From: Lysinibacillus sp. BPa_S21 | GTDB taxonomy: Bacteria; Bacillota; Bacilli; Bacillales_A; Planococcaceae | Direction of reading: 5' to 3' | Assembly (NCBI RefSeq): GCF_023337795.1 | Contig: NZ_JALIRS010000002.1 | Location: 124,001-188,000 of the forward strand | Length of the DNA: 64,000 bases | Shown: positions 9,270-17,771 of the stretch, one piece after another | How positions within the stretch are numbered: position 1 is the stretch's first letter | Layout of the letters: the number at the start of each line of letters is the position of its first letter | The notes under the pieces: model-generated | What the model was told of the DNA's origin: nothing | The model's input: only the letters and a program-made list of their open reading frames with translations | Databases searched by the model: none | Program-made: the position numbers and the translations under genes

Positions 9270-9458
9270 ATGAACAAACAAATCATCTCGTACGTGGCTA
9301 AAATGGAAGCTGCTTTAATGAATAAAATGGAGGATCATAATGAAGAGAATCTTTTATTTTCTATTGCTTCAGATATGATTGCCGAAGAAAAAGATCAATT
9401 CAGCAATGTTTGCCAAGCATATGAAGTAGTTAAACACAACCTAGTTGGCATCCACTAA
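9270..9458 (+). CDS. Small acidic protein of unknown function
   Basis: A 62-residue protein (MNKQIISYVAKMEAALMNKM ... VVKHNLVGIH) that I do not recognise. It is predicted helical, without a membrane segment or signal peptide, and is negatively charged in the middle (EDHNEEN, AEEKDQ). The gene is supported by AAAGGAGAATATAT before ATG and a strong terminator 12 bases after the stop. It is divergent from the HpaB gene and convergent with the deacetylase. A remote link to small spore or stress proteins is possible but not shown. Confidence 0.7.
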   Translation: MNKQIISYVAKMEAALMNKMEDHNEENLLFSIASDMIAEEKDQFSNVCQAYEVVKHNLVGIH

Positions 9459-9470
9459 TCAAAACATAAC

Positions 9471-9503
9471 AAAACCCGATCAATTTCGAATTGATCGGGT
9501 TTT
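9471..9503. terminator. Bidirectional terminator between convergent genes
   Basis: A near-perfect 14-bp stem AAAACCCGATCAAT/ATTGATCGGGTTTT with a TTCGA loop. A-run and T-run flanks allow use by both the 9270 gene and the convergent deacetylase gene. Confidence 0.9.
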
Positions 9504-9508
9504 GTATT

Positions 9509-11194
9509 TTACTTCGCGTATGGCAACACCATTTTTTGGAATTGCGCAAATGTTGTTTTTTGATTACTTGCCAAGCGTTTAATTTGATAGATATCATCGT
9601 ATGGATTGTTATAGCCATGTTTTGTTGAATAGGCCATTACAAACCCTGATTCCTTAACCGCTTTAATCGTGTTGGCATTATATTGCCCAAAAGGATACGC
9701 AAAAGATTTAGCCTTTGGAATCATTGTTTTACTACGTTGCAAATCCTTAACCACCTCATGGTATGGAATTAGAAGCATTTTACCTTTATTCTGTACTAAG
9801 GTGTGTAAATTGTATGTGTGTGATTCATACGCAAAAACATCTTGCATATTTGTCATATCCTTACGCGAAATTGCTTGTAAATCATTATGATTAAAAATTT
9901 GCCCATCTTTCGCACTTTCATTACGGTACGTAATTAAAAATTGTGTAGCTTTAAAGCCATTTTTTTTAAGTACTGGATATGCATATTCACGTGTCGACAA
10001 TAGGCCATCATCAAAAGTTAAAACAATTGAATAGGCTGGCAGTGTAATTTCATTGCGCATGAAACGCAATAATTCGTCGTCAGTAATGGTTTCGTAGTTT
10101 TTACTTTTTAAATACTGCATTTCTTTTGCAAATTGAACATCTGTCATTGTAGTACTTACATTTTTAAAACGTCCAAGCTCACGCTCTTTTAGAAAATGAT
10201 GATACATCAGAACAGGGACGCCGCGATCCATCGCTACTTTAGAGCTATGGATATAGCCTACACGTCCGCCAAGTACTGTTACATACCAAGCCCCTTCTTT
10301 CTTCAATATCGGATAACGACGATTAGTATCTAGTTTGGCAAATGGCTTTAATGTTTTTGCTGAATTATCATAAAGCTCACTGTTTGGAGAAGTAGGGATG
10401 AAATACTGATTTTTCATTGTACTATCCTTACCAACATTTTTATATGCAGGAGTATTTACAAACTTCACTTTTGATTTTTCTGCATAAACATATGATTTAC
10501 CCCAACGGACTTTAACATAAGTTGGATCCATTGAATCTACAACCTCTAGCTGCTGCCCTTTCAATAAAGTAGCAATAGCCATTGCTTTTTCGCGACGAAA
10601 ATCAGTCAAAGTTACGTTTTCTAACGCCTCAATATAGCCATTTTTTTTACTAGGAAGAGTTGTAGTTGGTTTTTCAACAGGTTTTGTGGTATTTGTTGTA
10701 TGCTTACCTTTTTCTTCCACAACATTATTACTATGTACATATCCTAAACGGCCGTCCACAGCAATTCCATACCAATTACCCATTTTGTTATATATAGGGA
10801 AGGGAATTCCTTTTGACAATGTAGCAAATTGAACAAGCTTAATGTCAGTATTATCGTAAATCGGTGCAACCTTTGTTGGGACAATATAGTCCGTTATTTT
10901 AGTAACAGCTGGGACTGTATTTTTATAAGTTTTTGCTGAAACAACCTTTGTAGATTTTTTTTCAACATAACCATAATATCCTCCCCAACGAATTTGCCAC
11001 CAATTAGGTCCGTAATCTTTTGTTACTTCAAAAGTTTGTCCTGCTGATAATGTTCCCACCTGAACTAGTGAGCCAGAACGATTATCATAGACATTTACTT
11101 CTTTATTCACTTGGATGACCGTATTACTTGCAAAAGCTTTTTCTGCAAAAGGTAATAGCATCATGAATAAAAGGAGTAATAGAATGCGTTTCAC
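9509..11194 (-). CDS. Secreted SH3-repeat polysaccharide deacetylase
   Basis: A 561-residue exported protein. A GTG start at 11194 follows GAGGTGAATATA, giving the signal peptide VKRILLLLLFMMLLPFAEKAFA; the longer open frame to 11302 would bury it. Four SH3b-like modules follow (about residues 25-85, 95-160, 185-250, 260-330; each ends in a GYV/GYI-type turn). The NodB-type deacetylase domain starts at VPVLMYHHF, with TFDDG (metal and catalytic Asp), ESHTYNLH (metal His pair) and SFAYPFGQYN. The family removes acetyl groups from cell-wall or exopolysaccharide GlcNAc; the SH3 modules probably bind the wall. The exact polymer is unknown. Confidence 0.88.
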   Translation of the reverse strand: MKRILLLLLFMMLLPFAEKAFASNTVIQVNKEVNVYDNRSGSLVQVGTLSAGQTFEVTKDYGPNWWQIRWGGYYGYVEKKSTKVVSAKTYKNTVPAVTKITDYIVPTKVAPIYDNTDIKLVQFATLSKGIPFPIYNKMGNWYGIAVDGRLGYVHSNNVVEEKGKHTTNTTKPVEKPTTTLPSKKNGYIEALENVTLTDFRREKAMAIATLLKGQQLEVVDSMDPTYVKVRWGKSYVYAEKSKVKFVNTPAYKNVGKDSTMKNQYFIPTSPNSELYDNSAKTLKPFAKLDTNRRYPILKKEGAWYVTVLGGRVGYIHSSKVAMDRGVPVLMYHHFLKERELGRFKNVSTTMTDVQFAKEMQYLKSKNYETITDDELLRFMRNEITLPAYSIVLTFDDGLLSTREYAYPVLKKNGFKATQFLITYRNESAKDGQIFNHNDLQAISRKDMTNMQDVFAYESHTYNLHTLVQNKGKMLLIPYHEVVKDLQRSKTMIPKAKSFAYPFGQYNANTIKAVKESGFVMAYSTKHGYNNPYDDIYQIKRLASNQKTTFAQFQKMVLPYAK

Positions 11195-11332
11195 TATATT
11201 CACCTCAAAAAAATTTATATTATCTTTACCTTCAATCATTAGACGTTCTTCCAACCAATAAAAGTTTATCGGTGAATTAATATCATAAATCATATTTTCC
11301 AAAAGAGATTAAATTTATGAAATTAACTCACT

Positions 11333-13765
11333 TCATTTATCTAAATAATCATACGGCGAGACACCATCCATTCCAATCAGTGGGTGGATATACGGTTCTG
11401 TTTCTACCGTTAACTTGAAATCAATGGATTGTTTTTCATTTTGTACATCTTCGTTTAATGAAACAGGTTCTGTTTCCTCAACTTCTTCCGCAATATTCAT
11501 CGGATTGAGTCTTGCACGCAGAGACGTAAAGCGCTGTAAATCATCCGTACGCTGTAAGCCATCTGCTAGCACATCAGGTTCACCACATAAAATCAAGAAA
11601 TTTTTTGCACGTGTAATACCTGTATATAACAAATTACGACGCAGCATTTTAGAATATCCCCGTACAACAGGCATGATAACCGTTTGGAATTCGGAGCCTT
11701 GCGATTTATGAATAGAACAACAATAGGCAAGTGTTAATTGATTGAGGTCACTACGTTGATAAGTTACTTCAATACCGTCGAATGACACAACAAGCAAATC
11801 TTGTTTTTCAATTGTTTCCTTCGCCTTTATGATACTGATTACCTCTCCCATATCCCCATTAAAAACATTGCTCTCTGGTTGATTGACAAGCTGTAAGACT
11901 TTATCCTTTATACGGTATGTAACATCACCGAAGACAAGCTCTTTTCTAGTGCCAGTATCATTTGGATTAATAAGTTCCTGTATCATTTTATTTAAATTGT
12001 CTATTCCCGCTGGACCTTTGTACATGGGTGCTAACACTTGGATATTTCGAATTTCTTGGCCTTTCGCAACCGCACTTTTCACCACTTGTGTAACAACGCT
12101 TGCTACTTGATCTGACGAGGATTTAATAAATGAACGATCAGAGGTTTTTAATGTTAGGTCATTTGTGATATTACCACGTTTAATTTGATGGGCAAGTTCA
12201 ATAATAGTAGAGCCTTCTGCTTGTCGATAAACCTCCGTTAACTCCACAGTAGGTATTTGCTCGGAAGCCAACAAATCCTTTAATACCTGTCCTGGTCCTA
12301 CTGGTGGCAGCTGATCTTGATCTCCAACAAATACAACTTGCACATCCTCATGCAAGGATTTTAATAATTGATGCGCAAGCCAAGTATCAACCATCGACAT
12401 TTCGTCTACGATAATGAGTTTCCCTGTAACCTCACGCTCTGTTTCTTCCTCTTTTTCCTGACCAGTAAAGCCCAGCAATCGATGAATTGTCATTGCGGGA
12501 AGTTCTGTTGATTCTGATAAACGCTTCGCAGCACGTCCTGTTGGAGCACATAAAATAATCGGAAATGGTTCTTCTTTTTGTGCGTATTCCTTCGGGTTTA
12601 ATGATAGGCCATGTAGCTTTGCATACACTTCTACTATACCCCGAACAACAGTTGTTTTACCTGTACCAGGTCCACCAGTTAAAATCATAACAGCTGAGTT
12701 TAGCGCTTGTTCAATAGCATTCGCTTGCGTTTCAGCATACGTGACTTTGAGTCCCTCTTCTGTTTCACCAATCGCTTTACGTATTTCGTCCTTACTAAAA
12801 TGTTCAGCCTTATTGTTACGTTCGATTAAAGCTAATATTTTTGAAGCAATTCCTACTTCTGAGAAATATAGGGATGGTAAATAAAGTCTTGTTTCTTCCC
12901 CACAAATTTTACTCTCCTCACGCAATTCGATGCATGCTTTAGAAATCATCTCAAAGGGAATTGCCTCTCGTTGGCTTTGCTCAAGCATATCTTTTACTAA
13001 TGGTAAAACATGTTCTGCATCTAAATACACATGCCCATCCGATAAAGCTGCTGAATTTAGAGTATGTAAAATCGCCGCCTTAATACGGTCTGGATGATTG
13101 CCAGTAATCCCTAATTTTGCACCAAGCTCATCTGCACGAAAGAAACCAACACCCTCTACATCTTCAATAAGGCGATATGGATTTTCAGTTAATAATTCAA
13201 CTGCTTCTGTTCGGTATGTTTGATAAATTTTCATACCTAGCTGTGGTCCAAAACCCCATTCATTAAGTTGAATCATCACTCGTTCTAAGCCTAGATTTTG
13301 TTCAATCGTACGATGAATAACCTCTTTTTTTTCAGCGGATAGTCGAGGTACAGCATCAAGCGCATTTGGGTCCTCTAAAATAAGACGTAACGCATTTGCT
13401 CCTAGTTTCTCTACGATTGTTTCAGCGGTCTTCTTTCCGATTCCAACAAACAAATCACTCGATAAGTAATGGATAATTCCTTGCTCTGTTGCTGGCACTT
13501 CTTTCGTAAATGTCTCAATTTGAAATTGCACACCATATTTTGGATGTTGTCTCAATATACCTGTAAAACGATATTGTTCATCCATCTGTAACGGCGGGAA
13601 ATATCCAACAACTATTATTTCCTTATCCTCGTATTGTAAGTTGGTCTCTTGAATTTTCACACGAACTATTGAATACATATTTTGCGCATTGTGAAAGATG
13701 GAGACAATTGGACGTCCGAGTAAAAAAAATTTATTTAGTTCAAATAAATCAAGATTTTCCGCCAT
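11333..13765 (-). CDS. recD2: RecD2-type ATP-dependent DNA helicase
   Basis: An 810-residue SF1B helicase of the RecD2 (YrrC) type, a 5'-3' helicase linked to repair and replication-fork stability that works without RecBC. The N-terminal OB-like part and helix-hairpin-helix repeats (FVGIGKKTAETIV, GVGFFRADELG) precede the motor. The motor has Walker A GGPGTGKTTVVRG, Walker B LIIVDEMSMVD, GDQDQLPPVGPGQVL, VYRQAEGSTII, and the C-terminal YCCSIHKSQGSEF and YTGITRAK motifs. Length is typical. In Bacillus it is also near the TPR gene and mnmA, here separated by inserted genes. Confidence 0.95.
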   Translation of the reverse strand: MAENLDLFELNKFFLLGRPIVSIFHNAQNMYSIVRVKIQETNLQYEDKEIIVVGYFPPLQMDEQYRFTGILRQHPKYGVQFQIETFTKEVPATEQGIIHYLSSDLFVGIGKKTAETIVEKLGANALRLILEDPNALDAVPRLSAEKKEVIHRTIEQNLGLERVMIQLNEWGFGPQLGMKIYQTYRTEAVELLTENPYRLIEDVEGVGFFRADELGAKLGITGNHPDRIKAAILHTLNSAALSDGHVYLDAEHVLPLVKDMLEQSQREAIPFEMISKACIELREESKICGEETRLYLPSLYFSEVGIASKILALIERNNKAEHFSKDEIRKAIGETEEGLKVTYAETQANAIEQALNSAVMILTGGPGTGKTTVVRGIVEVYAKLHGLSLNPKEYAQKEEPFPIILCAPTGRAAKRLSESTELPAMTIHRLLGFTGQEKEEETEREVTGKLIIVDEMSMVDTWLAHQLLKSLHEDVQVVFVGDQDQLPPVGPGQVLKDLLASEQIPTVELTEVYRQAEGSTIIELAHQIKRGNITNDLTLKTSDRSFIKSSSDQVASVVTQVVKSAVAKGQEIRNIQVLAPMYKGPAGIDNLNKMIQELINPNDTGTRKELVFGDVTYRIKDKVLQLVNQPESNVFNGDMGEVISIIKAKETIEKQDLLVVSFDGIEVTYQRSDLNQLTLAYCCSIHKSQGSEFQTVIMPVVRGYSKMLRRNLLYTGITRAKNFLILCGEPDVLADGLQRTDDLQRFTSLRARLNPMNIAEEVEETEPVSLNEDVQNEKQSIDFKLTVETEPYIHPLIGMDGVSPYDYLDK

Positions 13766-13861
13766 ATTCGGTTCGTCCTTTCATGGTCAATTCAATTAAT
13801 ATATTTTACCACATCATTACATGAAAAATCGTTTAAAAAGAGAATTCACTTAATTTTAATT

Positions 13862-14050
13862 AATTATGCCTCATCATGATTGTCCAAAATCAACTTTATA
13901 CCTAGACCTGCATGAGAGCTGACACGATATCGATCATTTCGTTAAGCGTCTTACAAGCGAATGTTTGGACATTCGCTGAAATCCGTATTCATCTCACCAC
14001 CTATAAAGGTGGAATTCTATAGCTTACACTTCGCTTCCGGTATACAAGAC
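13862..14050. repeat. Multi-hairpin dispersed element, copy 2
   Basis: It shares the frame CCTGCATGAGAGCTGACACG with copy 1 (2488 onward) but carries other hairpins: AGCGAATGT-TTGG-ACATTCGCT at 13956-13977 and CCACCT-ATAA-AGGTGG at 13997-14012. It lies between the divergent recD2 and HisA-like genes and should separate or contain their promoters. Confidence 0.7.
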
Positions 14051-14133
14051 GAAAGAAGATAAAAATAATATTTCCCGGTTTTTATCGAACTTTCCATGCT
14101 ATGATATAGATAAATTTGTCGCACGGAAGGATT

Positions 14134-14910
14134 GTGAAGCTATTGGAATTTAGACCTTGCATCGATTTACACGATGGCAAAGTAAAACAAATTGTTGGCA
14201 GCACACTAGGTCATAAAGATCAAGACGTCATCGAGAACTTTATTTCAAATCATGATTCTAGTTATTATGCAAAAATGTTTGCCAAGGATCAACTAACAGG
14301 TGGTCACGTCATTATGCTAGGTAACGGAAACGAAGAAGCCGCACTAGCAGCACTAGCAGCATATCCTCAAGGGTTGCAGGTTGGTGGCGGCATCACTACG
14401 GAAAATGCAAAAAAGTATATTGATGCAGGAGCTACCCACGTTATTGTTACATCATTTATATTTTATGATGGTAGGCTCAATGTAGATCGACTTAAACAAT
14501 TAGTACAAATTATTGGTAAACAGCATCTTGTCATCGATTTAAGCTGCCGTAAGCGCGATGGAAAATGGTTTGTTGTAACTGATAAATGGACAAAGTTTAG
14601 TGATTTTGAGGTAAATGCTGAGTCTATTGCATTTATCGAAAATTTCTGTGATGAACTATTGATTCATGCCGTTGATGTGGAAGGAAAAAAAGGCGGTATG
14701 CAGGAAAGTTTAGTGCATGATTTAGCAACTTGGACAACAATTCCAACAACATATGCTGGTGGAGTTCGTTCTCTAGACGACTTAAAGAAATTTGAAAATA
14801 TCACGAATGGAAAACTTCATATTACAATCGGTAGCGCTCTTTCAATTTTTGGAGGAGATTTACCTTATTCAGATGTAGTGAATTATTGCAACAAAGGCGA
14901 GGCATTGTAA
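14134..14910 (+). CDS. Eukaryotic-type HisA (HIS6-like) isomerase
   Basis: A TIM-barrel protein of about 258 residues resembling the eukaryotic HIS6 form of phosphoribosylformimino-AICAR-P isomerase, the fourth step of histidine synthesis. Matching segments are FRPCIDLHDGKVKQIVGSTL, SSYYAKMF, TGGHVIMLG, LQVGGGITTENA, THVIVTSFIF, DLSCRKRDGKW and TTYAGGVRSLDDL. Usual bacterial HisA begins differently and sits in the his operon; this gene stands alone. Start is uncertain: GTG at 14134 lies close to GGAAGG, TTG at 14143 is a better distance, and the open frame reaches 14116. An alternative is a related isomerase with another substrate. Confidence 0.8.
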   Translation: MKLLEFRPCIDLHDGKVKQIVGSTLGHKDQDVIENFISNHDSSYYAKMFAKDQLTGGHVIMLGNGNEEAALAALAAYPQGLQVGGGITTENAKKYIDAGATHVIVTSFIFYDGRLNVDRLKQLVQIIGKQHLVIDLSCRKRDGKWFVVTDKWTKFSDFEVNAESIAFIENFCDELLIHAVDVEGKKGGMQESLVHDLATWTTIPTTYAGGVRSLDDLKKFENITNGKLHITIGSALSIFGGDLPYSDVVNYCNKGEAL

Positions 14911-14969
14911 AGTTTACAACGCATTTTAAATGGTAAATATTCCGAGGTCAATACAAAGCACAATTCACT

Positions 14970-14995
14970 GGGGGCTAAACACCCCCCCTTTTTTT
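14970..14995 (+). terminator. Terminator after the HisA-like gene
   Basis: Stem GGGGG/CCCCC with a short CTAAACA loop and a run of seven T. Confidence 0.8.
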
Positions 14996-15126
14996 ATGAA
15001 ACAAGATTACTAGTACATAGATTCAGAGCACTTATTTCTATTTCGATGCTATTTTTGGTAAGATTAATATATTAATTAACGTTGATACTTAGTAGAATGC
15101 CATTAAAAGAAAGGATTTTATAAAGG

Positions 15127-15873
15127 ATGAAAAACGAACTTGAAGCAAACACTTTACAAAATCTACAAACAGATTTAACACGCTTCTTTTTAGTCTATAA
15201 ATTTGCCTTGCAGGAAATTGAAACGAAAATAAATATTTTACAAGAAGAGTTTAAGCTAATTCATGAATATAACCCAATAGAACATTTATCAACTCGAATA
15301 AAGTCACCAAAAAGTATATTATTGAAGGTCAAGAAAAAGAACCTTGAGCCATCGATTGAATCCATTCGTGAAAACATCCGTGATATTGCAGGTGTTCGAA
15401 TTACATGCTCCTTTGTAGAAGATATATATAAAGTAAGTGCAATGTTGCAGGCACAAAATGACATTGAGGTTGTAGAGATAAAGGATTATATCGCAAACCC
15501 AAAGAGAAATGGTTATCAAAGCTTGCATCTTATTATAAAAATTCCCATTTTTATGTCTGATCGTATGGAGAAAGTGTATGCCGAAATTCAAATTCGTACA
15601 ATTGCGATGGACTTCTGGGCTAGCCTTGAGCATAAAATCTATTACAAATACAACAAGGAAGTGCCTGAACATATCCGTTCTGATTTGAAGGAGGCTGCCA
15701 CTCAAGTAGCTGAGCTGGATCGAAAAATGGAGCGACTGAATAAAGAAATCAATATTTTAAAAGCGAACGAAGCAGAATCATCACTGTTAGATGCTCCAAT
15801 TGCAAAGTTAGCACAATATATCTATCAACTACCATTCGATTATCCTTCAGAGGCTGTGGATGATGAAGACTAA
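15127..15873 (+). CDS. Small alarmone synthetase (RelP/YwaC-like)
   Basis: A 248-residue single-domain (p)ppGpp synthetase without HD hydrolase, TGS or ACT parts. The synthetase domain (about residues 40-190) shows HEYNPIEHLSTRIKSPKSI, IRDIAGVRITCSFVEDIY, NGYQSLHLII (substrate loop) and AEIQIRTIAMDFWASLEHKIYYK. The N terminus (LTRFFLVYKFALQEIETK) resembles YwaC/RelP rather than RelQ/YjbM. The C-terminal tail after about residue 205 is longer than usual. Such enzymes transfer pyrophosphate from ATP to GDP or GTP, often under cell-wall stress. It has its own terminator. The full-length Rel at 45645 supplies hydrolase activity. Confidence 0.9.
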   Translation: MKNELEANTLQNLQTDLTRFFLVYKFALQEIETKINILQEEFKLIHEYNPIEHLSTRIKSPKSILLKVKKKNLEPSIESIRENIRDIAGVRITCSFVEDIYKVSAMLQAQNDIEVVEIKDYIANPKRNGYQSLHLIIKIPIFMSDRMEKVYAEIQIRTIAMDFWASLEHKIYYKYNKEVPEHIRSDLKEAATQVAELDRKMERLNKEINILKANEAESSLLDAPIAKLAQYIYQLPFDYPSEAVDDED

Positions 15874-15877
15874 AATT

Positions 15878-15908
15878 AAAGGATGCTGAACTAGTTTCGG
15901 CATCCTTT
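15878..15908 (+). terminator. Terminator after the alarmone synthetase
   Basis: Stem AAAGGATGCTGAA/TTTCGGCATCCTTT (one mismatch) ending in T-rich sequence, five bases after the stop codon. Confidence 0.8.
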
Positions 15909-15957
15909 CAAATTGTTACAAGGAATTAATGTGTATCAATATACAAAGGTTGATTTT

Positions 15958-16024
15958 CACTCCGAGTTGGCGCTTTCCGCGGGCTTGGCTTCAATCTCAT
16001 CCCGCAGGAGTCGCCTGTAGCTTT
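15958..16024. repeat. Bacillaceae palindrome-ended repeat, short degenerate copy
   Basis: It retains GGCGCTTTCCGCGGGC and CTCATCCCGCAGGAGTCGCC, the inner parts of the widespread Bacillaceae element whose full copy lies at 38026-38146. Ends and middle are lost. Confidence 0.65.
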
Positions 16025-16025
16025 G

Positions 16026-16525
16026 GAATAAAGATTGGTTAAAAAATATCCCTCAATCCTTATCTAATAGCAACTTCAAAAACTCCATTTTAAAAAAAGA
16101 TTGATCAAAATGGAGTTACTCTTTTTAGATAAGTATGAGATTTTTGTAAAAAAGTTTTTTATCATTTTCCAGCTATGTTGTTCAACAATTGCGCCCGATT
16201 GTTGAATATCGGTTTTCAATTAAAGGCCCTGTACTTGAAGTATAGAGATAATACACTCTACATAATCTTGAAAAATACTATCGTAGCCCTGTTTATATAT
16301 TTGCATAAAAAGCTGTATAAACAATATTTAAAGGAAAATCCAAGAAATGTTGGTTTAACAGTATTTCTTGGATTTCGGTCTCTCTCCAAACTTTCATTTG
16401 GGAACGTTTATTATGATTGTTTTGTATAGCTTATAAGTCCTTGTTGCACTAAAACGCCCGATTGCTTAAGAGAGTATTGGTACAAATAGAACGTCAAGAA
16501 AAATGTCTGCCGATATTAATGTGTA
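16026..16525. other. AT-rich spacer with three hairpins
   Basis: No supported gene. Hairpins are AACTCCATTTT...AAAATGGAGTT near 16081-16118, CAACAAT-TGCGCCCG-ATTGTTG near 16181-16203, and AAATCCAAGAAAT...ATTTCTTGGATTT near 16338-16376. The second resembles the CAATAATNTGGCCYGTTTGTTG hairpin in the paired repeats at 16827 and 17516, so this may be a decayed third copy. An 84-codon frame here lacks a ribosome binding site and I leave it out. Confidence 0.55.
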
Positions 16526-16699
16526 TTAATGACCCATATTATCGTTATTACCACTAAGTGGTTCTACTACTTCTCCATCTTTATCTATTACAATACTGTC
16601 GGTTTCCTTATTAGCCTCGGTCAAAGACCCATAATAAGTAAAAACACCAAAAGTAATGATAGCTATCGTTGTTAATACTATAGAAATTCTCTTTTTCAT
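16526..16699 (-). CDS. Small membrane-anchored or secreted peptide, unknown
   Basis: A 57-residue frame beginning MKKRISIVLTTIAIITFGVF, a positively charged N terminus plus one hydrophobic segment, followed by an acidic tail (TEANKETDSIVIDKDGEVVE) and GNNDNMGH. A ribosome binding site GGGAGATGACTACTTT precedes the ATG. The layout is that of a signal-anchor peptide or short secreted protein. It shares no recognisable family. With the membrane protein at 17145 it forms a small-gene island separated by paired repeats. Confidence 0.6.
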   Translation of the reverse strand: MKKRISIVLTTIAIITFGVFTYYGSLTEANKETDSIVIDKDGEVVEPLSGNNDNMGH

Positions 16700-16826
16700 A
16701 AAGTAGTCATCTCCCTACATATAAATTTATTTTGTTCTAATTTTAATATACACTTTTTTCCAATCTAATCCAATTAAAGCACAGCCCTTATTCAATAACT
16801 ACACCCGTTAGTGGAAGTATAACCTT

Positions 16827-16957
16827 CCCAAAGCGTCGTTCGGGGACATTTCATAAAAGAATGTTATTCAATAATATGGCCCGTTTGTTGAACAAAAAAA
16901 TCCTGCATATCAAAACAGGATTTTTAATCAAACTTTATTATAAATGATCAATTTTTG
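16827..16957. repeat. Paired direct repeat, left copy, with terminator-like hairpin
   Basis: About 130 bp closely matching 17516-17640 in the same orientation: CCCAAAGCGTCGTT, then TTCAATAATATGGCCCGTTTG, then TTGAACAAAAAAATCCTG ... CAGGATTTTTAATCAAAC and ATTATAAATGATCAA. The TCCTG...CAGGATTTTT part can act as a terminator. The two copies flank the 85-residue membrane-protein gene. Confidence 0.8.
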
Positions 16958-17144
16958 TTTTAAACGATTAATCTTTTTTATAAAACTACACCTTTAGACA
17001 AATCATTAAAGATTGCTTATCTAACAACTACTTTTAGTGTCCGGAAAGTTCTTGTTCTACACAGGGACATAATGCATACACAGTTAGTCATTCCGACTTT
17101 TTATATTTAAAATTCAGTATAGTGTATATACAGAGATATAGCAG

Positions 17145-17402
17145 CTAATCTTCTTGCTTTTTATACCAAGAAAATAGCATTGCAAGTAAACCTACTCCAA
17201 ATAAAATATTCCCTAAAGATAGAAAGCTTGATGAATATGAATACTTTTGAAATTCATAGACATTAGTATCGGCAGTTCCGCCTACCATATTAAGCCAGAT
17301 GTTCGCTAATAGATTGCCAATCCAGCCTTTGCCTATGATAAGTAAAAAACCTAAAATAATTAATAATGTACTTATTTTAAATAATCTCTCATTTTTATCC
17401 AT
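17145..17402 (-). CDS. Small two-TM membrane protein, unknown
   Basis: An 85-residue protein with two hydrophobic segments (about residues 10-30, ISTLLIILGFLLIIGKGW, and 60-80, LGNILFGVGLLAMLFSW) joined by a loop NMVGGTADTNVYEFQKYSYS, and a charged tail YKKQED. A very good ribosome binding site AAGGAGGTGTAAT precedes ATG. I do not recognise the family; small two-helix proteins of this kind include bacteriocin immunity and toxin-antitoxin membrane components, but nothing here decides it. It is flanked by direct repeats of about 130 bp, suggesting a mobile or duplicated module. Confidence 0.7.
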   Translation of the reverse strand: MDKNERLFKISTLLIILGFLLIIGKGWIGNLLANIWLNMVGGTADTNVYEFQKYSYSSSFLSLGNILFGVGLLAMLFSWYKKQED

Positions 17403-17515
17403 ATTACACCTCCTTATAATTACAATTTATCCAATTATATCATTTGATAAATGATACTTCAGAATTTTTTGTGTGATGAGAAAAATAAAATGCATAAAAC
17501 TAAAAAATAAAAGCG

Positions 17516-17640
17516 CCCAAAGCGTCGTTTGATAACATATCTTATTGTTTTCAATAATCTGGCCTGTTTGTTGAACAAAAAAAATCCTGCTATCAACACA
17601 GGATTTTTAATCAAACATTATTATAAATGATCAATCTTGT
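17516..17640. repeat. Paired direct repeat, right copy
   Basis: The match to 16827-16957. It begins CCCAAAGCGTCGTTTGATAA, contains TTCAATAATCTGGCCTGTTTG and the hairpin AATCCTG...CAGGATTTTT, and ends ATTATAAATGATCAATC. Confidence 0.8.
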
Positions 17641-17771
17641 TTATAATACTACATCGCCACTCTACGTGAATAATCAACAATTCCTCAGCATTAGTATGCA
17701 TAGACAAGCTGAACACAATAGTATTATTGCTTTTCACGACATCCTATGCAAGAAAATACACGCTAAATAAA

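Noticed and set aside
15261..15705. Minus-strand frames opposite the alarmone synthetase
   Set aside because: They mirror a clear RelA/SpoT-type coding gene on the plus strand.
16175..16429. An 84-codon frame in the AT-rich spacer
   Set aside because: No ribosome binding site; it overlaps two strong hairpins.
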